Source: an uncultured Clostridium sp. (GTDB taxonomy: Bacteria; Bacillota; Clostridia; TANB77; CAG-508). From it: a DNA stretch of 48,872 nt. The stretch is taken from NCBI GenBank assembly GCA_950059165.1, contig CATLUC010000002.1, forward strand, positions 1,971 through 50,842, in the 5' to 3' direction. Shown here piece by piece: positions 45,352-48,872 of the stretch. Below the pieces are notes generated by a model. It was not told the DNA's origin, did no database searches, and saw nothing but the letters and a program-made list of their open reading frames with translations. The translations under genes were made by a program, and so were the position numbers. How positions within the stretch are numbered: the stretch's first letter is position 1; each line of letters starts with the position of its first letter.

Positions 45352-45495
45352 TTTTGCACATTTCATTAAAATTGTTCAAAATTGTTTTATTGTGCATTTT
45401 TGTATAAATTGAAAAGCTGAAGGCGTACTGAAGTACGTCGAAGTTTTGCAATTTATATGAAAATGTGCAAGAGAATGATTTTGAGCAATTTTAGT
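45352..45495. promoter_or_regulatory. Structured rplK-rplA intergenic region
   Basis: Outer arms TTTTGCACATTT (from 45352) and AAAATGTGCAA (to about 45470) enclose an inner hairpin at 45403-45457, TATAAATTG...CAATTTATA with GGCGTACT/AGTACG. The region probably regulates or processes the rplK-rplA transcript. No gene is visible in 45207-45495. Confidence 0.5.
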
Positions 45496-45924
45496 TTAGT
45501 CTGTGACCACTACACCCATAGACCTAGCCGTACCCTCAACCATACTCATTGCTGTTTCAATTGTTGCAGCATTTAGGTCTGGCATTTTTTGTTCAGCAAT
45601 TTCTTTTACTTGAGCTTTTGTTATTTTAGCAACTTTATCCATATTTGGTTTTCCTGAACCTTTTTGAATTTTAATTGCCTTTTTAATTAACACTGCTACT
45701 GGTGGAACTTTTGTGATAAAATCAAATGATTTATCTTTATATACTGTAATTACAACTGGTATAATCATTCCTGGTTGGTTTGCTGTTCTATCATTGAATT
45801 CTTTTACAAATTGCATAATGTTTACACCACTTGAACCCAAAGCTGGTCCTACTGGTGGAGCTGGTGATGCTTTCCCTGCTTCAATTTGTAATTTAATAAT
45901 ATTTGATATTTCTTTTTCTGCCAT
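45496..45924 (-). CDS. rplK: 50S ribosomal protein L11
   Basis: 142 residues, LQIEAGKASPAPPVGPALG and the C-terminal VEGTARSMGV; binds 23S rRNA in the GTPase centre. Its AGG codon encodes the conserved Arg, showing that AGG is an ordinary Arg codon in this genome. Confidence 0.97.
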   Translation of the reverse strand: MAEKEISNIIKLQIEAGKASPAPPVGPALGSSGVNIMQFVKEFNDRTANQPGMIIPVVITVYKDKSFDFITKVPPVAVLIKKAIKIQKGSGKPNMDKVAKITKAQVKEIAEQKMPDLNAATIETAMSMVEGTARSMGVVVTD

Positions 45925-46020
45925 TGTTTATGGCACCTCCTCTTTTTTTATGCATGGAAAACCTTTTTTGTCTTTTACCAAAAAGATAAATCTTTTTTAG
46001 CAATTTTGTGTCTTCCTTTT

Positions 46021-46557
46021 TTATTTAATTTTTTGAACTTGCGAAAATTCTAATTCTACTGGAGTTTCTCTTCCAAACATAGATACTAGAACTTTGACTT
46101 TATGTTTTTCAGTATTAATTTCTTGAACTGTGCCTACAAATCCTTCAAATGGTCCATTCATAACTTGCACTTGTTCATTTACTTCATAATCTACATTAAT
46201 TGGAACATCTTCAAATCCCATATTTCTAATTTCGTCTTCTGTTAATGGTATTGGGTCTGTTCCTGACCCTACAAATCCAGTAACTCCTCTAGTATTTCTT
46301 ACGATATACCAAGTTTCTTCAGTTACTATCATCTTTATTAATACATAACCTGGAAAAACTTTTTTTAAATTAGTTTTTCTTTGTCCATCTTTTATTTCTA
46401 TTTGCTCCTCCATAGGAACAATTATGTCAAAAAAGAATTCTTCTAATTCTCTGTTTTTTACTGTTTTCTCCAAGTCTGCTTTGACTTTATTTTCATATCC
46501 AGAATAAGTATGTACTACATACCATCTAGCTACTTTGTCATAATCTTTTTGAGACAT
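46021..46557 (-). CDS. nusG: Transcription termination/antitermination factor NusG
   Basis: 178 residues: NGN domain (RWYVVHTYSGYENKVKADLE; GYVLIKMIVTEETWYIVRNT) and C-terminal KOW domain (NGPFEGFVGTVQEINTEK). It lies between secE and rplK as usual. Confidence 0.96.
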   Translation of the reverse strand: MSQKDYDKVARWYVVHTYSGYENKVKADLEKTVKNRELEEFFFDIIVPMEEQIEIKDGQRKTNLKKVFPGYVLIKMIVTEETWYIVRNTRGVTGFVGSGTDPIPLTEDEIRNMGFEDVPINVDYEVNEQVQVMNGPFEGFVGTVQEINTEKHKVKVLVSMFGRETPVELEFSQVQKIK

Positions 46558-46581
46558 TTGAATTTAGCCTCCTTTTTTCAA

Positions 46582-46992
46582 TTATTGTGCTACTTGATTT
46601 TCTGTATTAGTTTCAGCTTCATTGCTTCCTTCGTTTGAAGTTTCTGTATTTTCACTATTTGTTGGAGTTTCTTCGCTATTTTCAGTTGTAGTTGTTTCAT
46701 CAGTAGTTGTACCTGTTTCACTGTTTTGGTTGTTGTCTACTGTTTCACTATTTGTGGTAATAACTTGTTTTATTTTTTCTACTCCATGTTTATTTAGTGT
46801 TTCAAAGGCTAAGTCTAATACAAAAACAATAGCTGCTGTAATAATTACTATTGTTACTACTGCAGTAGTATTGTTTACTAATTGTTTTGGTGTTGGCCAA
46901 TTAACCTTTTTTAATTCAGCCTTAAAATCTTTAAAAAAGCTTCTTTTATTTTTACTATTTTCTTTTTGATTATTTGCTTCTTTTTTAGCCAT
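46582..46992 (-). CDS. secE: Preprotein translocase subunit SecE with long acidic tail
   Basis: Residues 16-80 are a normal single-helix SecE (FFKDFKAELKKVNWPTPKQL plus a membrane helix). Typical bacterial SecE ends there. Here about 55 extra residues follow (residues 82-136), rich in Thr, Glu, Asn and Ser. The tail would lie outside the membrane or cell depending on topology. Between rpmG and nusG. Confidence 0.92.
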   Translation of the reverse strand: MAKKEANNQKENSKNKRSFFKDFKAELKKVNWPTPKQLVNNTTAVVTIVIITAAIVFVLDLAFETLNKHGVEKIKQVITTNSETVDNNQNSETGTTTDETTTTENSEETPTNSENTETSNEGSNEAETNTENQVAQ

Positions 46993-47022
46993 TTTATTTC
47001 CTCCTTAAAATAGCTTACTTAA

Positions 47023-47187
47023 CTATTTAGTTTCTTTGTGTGATGTGTGTTTTTTACAGAATTTGCAATATTTTTTTATTTCTAATCTATCTGTATTTTT
47101 CCTTTTGTTTTTTGAAGTTGTATAATTTCTTCTTTTACAATCTGTACATTCTAATGTTATATTTTCTCTTGGTCCTTTTGCTGCCAT
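47023..47187 (-). CDS. rpmG: 50S ribosomal protein L33
   Basis: 54 residues: MAAKGPRENITLECTDCKRR and KKYCKFCKKHTSHKE with two CxxC zinc pairs. First gene of rpmG-secE-nusG, with GGAGG ahead of the ATG and a consensus promoter. Confidence 0.95.
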   Translation of the reverse strand: MAAKGPRENITLECTDCKRRNYTTSKNKRKNTDRLEIKKYCKFCKKHTSHKETK

Positions 47188-47268
47188 ATTAAAACACCTC
47201 CGTATTTTTTAACATTACTTTTTTTGAAACGATGTGAGCGTATATCCGTAATAATTATACGCTTGAAT

Positions 47269-47297
47269 ATTGTACCACTTTTTTCCCGTAGTGTCAA
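47269..47297 (-). promoter_or_regulatory. rpmG-secE-nusG promoter
   Basis: On the minus strand TTGACA (47297-47292), 17-base spacer, TACAAT (47274-47269). It overlaps the last codon of the flavin reductase-like gene. Confidence 0.8.
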
Positions 47298-47887
47298 TGG
47301 TTTTTCTTATTTTTGTTAAAGTTTTTTTTCTTTTTCTGAACTGAAAATCCAAATTTCCCTATTTTTTTTCCTAAAGTATAATAATGTCCATTTGAATAAG
47401 CTATTAAATCACATTTTGATATATCAAAAGCTCCTTTTTCATTAATATATTTTTCATCTGCATTAATTGCTAATACTTCTGCTATAAACATATCATGTGT
47501 TCCAAGTTTTCTAATTTCTTTAACTCTACATTCTACTGATACTGGGCTTTCTTTTATCATTGGACATTTAACAAATTTTGCTTTTTCTTTATGCAAATTT
47601 AGACTTTTAAATTTATCTACTTTTTCTCCTGTTTTTACACCACACCAATCAGTTGCCTTTGCTAACTTTCTAGTTGTTAAATTTATAACAAATTCTCCAC
47701 TTTCTTTTATTAAATTGTATGAATATCTGCTAGGTCTAACAGATATATAAACAGTTGCAGGGTCAGTATTTAAAATACCTGTCCATGCAACTGTTATAAT
47801 ATTAGATTTTTCCATTGTTCCACAGCTTACCATTACTGCTGGTAAAGGATATATAAATGTTCCTGGTTTCCATGTTACTTTTGCCAC
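47294..47887 (-). CDS. Flavin reductase-like domain protein
   Basis: 197 residues, FMN-binding split-barrel family. PLPAVMVSCGTMEKSNIITV, VYISVRPSRYSYNLIKESGE and FVINLTTRKLAKATDWCG are typical. The C-terminus ends with a Lys/Asn-rich tail. Possible role: NAD(P)H-FMN oxidoreductase; substrate unknown. It overlaps the upstream gene by 13 bases. Confidence 0.88.
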   Translation of the reverse strand: MAKVTWKPGTFIYPLPAVMVSCGTMEKSNIITVAWTGILNTDPATVYISVRPSRYSYNLIKESGEFVINLTTRKLAKATDWCGVKTGEKVDKFKSLNLHKEKAKFVKCPMIKESPVSVECRVKEIRKLGTHDMFIAEVLAINADEKYINEKGAFDISKCDLIAYSNGHYYTLGKKIGKFGFSVQKKKKNFNKNKKNH

Positions 47888-48843
47888 TTTTCTTCTCCCT
47901 CTTTTACAATTTGTCTTCGTTTTTGCTCTAGTAAAATTTCATCTGCCATTAAACAAGCTTCTTTTTGAACTCCAACTTTTTTTATTACATAACTTCCATC
48001 TCTTTGTTTCTCAATTTTTCCTATATATATGTTATGCTCATGTACTTTATATCCTTTTTCTAGTATAATTCTTTCAATTTCCTGTAGTATAACTTTTTGA
48101 TAATCGAAATTATTTCTTAATTGTTCTTCATCTAATCTACTAATATAACATGTATATGTTTGACCTGTTTTTTGTTCTTTTCCATTTAAATAAGAAGTGA
48201 ATGTTTTTCCTGTCTTTCCATTTATAGATGGTACATGAACTTCAAATTTTGATAGTGAACCGTCTAAACTTGCACTTTTTCCATCAGTCATATCTATACT
48301 TAAATTTGCTATTCTCTTGACTTTCAAATATTTTGTATCTATGATACTTGGCTCGTTTTGTTTTTGGAATACATGCAAATCTACAATTTTTCTTCTTGTA
48401 CTTTTTAATTCTTCTTTTGGATAATCTAATCTATAATTTCCAGAACGTTTGCAAATTTCATAAATTGCATTTCTTAAACTTAATGCTTGTTCATTGTTAA
48501 TATGTTCATAACCATTTATTATTGTCTTAAGAGTGTTGTTTATCTCGTCTCTTCTTTTTTGATAAGTAGTAGTAGGTATTGATTGTGGGCTATTTATTAA
48601 TTGTTCCATAGCTCTTTGTCCTACTTCTAGAAGTTCATTATATTGTTTTTCTATATCTTCTAATGTTAATCCATCTTCTGGATAATCATCATATTTTTTA
48701 TATCCCATTTTTACAAAGTAATCACTTGTTTTGGCTCTATTGTCTTTCAAATCAATTAATTGCATTCTTCTAGTATTTTTATAATGTTTTTGGTTTATAT
48801 CTTGATTTTTATTTTTCCTCATTATTAATTTTCTTAATCCCAT
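47875..48843 (-). CDS. Protein of unknown function (322 aa)
   Basis: I do not recognise this protein. It starts at ATG 48843 after GAGGAAG. No signal or membrane segment; charged throughout. Two regions can be seen: a helical N-terminal half (DYPEDGLTLEDIEKQYNELL, NALR-type helices) and a beta-rich middle (LSKFEVHVPSINGKTGKTFT; QTYTCYISRLDEEQLRNN). The 3' end overlaps the flavin reductase-like gene by 13 bases, suggesting translational coupling. GAC|GGT is read normally. Confidence 0.5.
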   Translation of the reverse strand: MGLRKLIMRKNKNQDINQKHYKNTRRMQLIDLKDNRAKTSDYFVKMGYKKYDDYPEDGLTLEDIEKQYNELLEVGQRAMEQLINSPQSIPTTTYQKRRDEINNTLKTIINGYEHINNEQALSLRNAIYEICKRSGNYRLDYPKEELKSTRRKIVDLHVFQKQNEPSIIDTKYLKVKRIANLSIDMTDGKSASLDGSLSKFEVHVPSINGKTGKTFTSYLNGKEQKTGQTYTCYISRLDEEQLRNNFDYQKVILQEIERIILEKGYKVHEHNIYIGKIEKQRDGSYVIKKVGVQKEACLMADEILLEQKRRQIVKEGEEKWQK

Positions 48844-48872
48844 CTTCTTACTTCCTCTCTCTATAAGTAAAT

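Noticed and set aside
47228..47258. tRNA-like hairpin between the flavin reductase-like gene and rpmG
   Set aside because: Only a single AGCGTATA/TATACGCT stem is present, with no cloverleaf arms.
1..48872. Simple reassignment of CGG to another amino acid without frameshift
   Set aside because: In every case the sequence after CGG in frame 0 loses homology or meets a stop, whereas the +1 frame continues the family. A sense reassignment would keep frame 0.

Overview
The window reads as the chromosome of a very AT-rich, spore-forming, Clostridia-like Firmicute, probably an uncultured gut lineage. Evidence for this is the conserved division and sporulation block (murA, ftsQ, DUF881, sbp, ftsA, ftsZ, spoIIGA, sigE, sigG), strong GGAGG ribosome sites, the gatCAB pathway, and many prepilin-like surface proteins. 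The lineage name is inference. Most genes lie on the minus strand.

The most striking feature is a reading-frame anomaly. In 12 genes, several of them normally essential (ftsA, rplJ, ispE) or needed for sporulation (sigE), the frame breaks at a CGG codon. In each case one base, the C, must be skipped so that the following GGN is read as glycine. I count 19 clear cases and one ambiguous one. All fall exactly in codon phase, 18 of the 19 are CGGA and one is CGGT, and after removing the C every complete gene is a whole number of codons. I found no CGG in the window that serves as an ordinary arginine codon. CGG spanning two codons, such as AAC|GGA, is common and is never a break point. This looks like genome-wide +1 recoding at an unassigned CGG codon, comparable to the known +1 shifts at AGG in the Perkinsus mitochondrial cox1 gene. 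For recoded genes I give the whole span and mark each CGG site as its own feature.

Layout. 1-3.4 kb: a cas9 gene running off the left edge, with a divergent tracrRNA whose promoter abuts the cas9 start. 3.4-14.8 kb: sigG, a prepilin-like gene, a small unknown gene, sigE, spoIIGA, ftsZ, ftsA, sbp, two DUF881 genes, ftsQ and murA. 14.8-20.8 kb: accessory region with a prepilin fossil, a Bro-N antirepressor-like gene, a large prepilin-like Ig protein, a broken prepilin/BspA-repeat gene and an HTH regulator. 20.8-33 kb: a GGDEF protein, membrane proteins, rpsF-ssb-rpsR, ispF-ispE-ispD, hslO, an aldo/keto reductase, a glycosyltransferase, a WecA-like enzyme fused to rubredoxin, rpiB, rpsT and small genes. 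33-43 kb: an AAA/DUF4143 ATPase, three more prepilin-like proteins (one with six recoding sites, one ending in a phage tail-collar domain) and gatC-gatA-gatB. 43-49 kb: the ribosomal/secretion block rpmG-secE-nusG-rplK-rplA-rplJ-rplL, a flavin reductase-like gene and an unknown gene.

Intergenic hairpins are plentiful. One family carries GTCCCC or GGGGAC blocks inside variable stems and recurs at about 7.6, 20.8, 35.9 and 44.4 kb. No rRNA, tRNA or CRISPR repeat array is visible.
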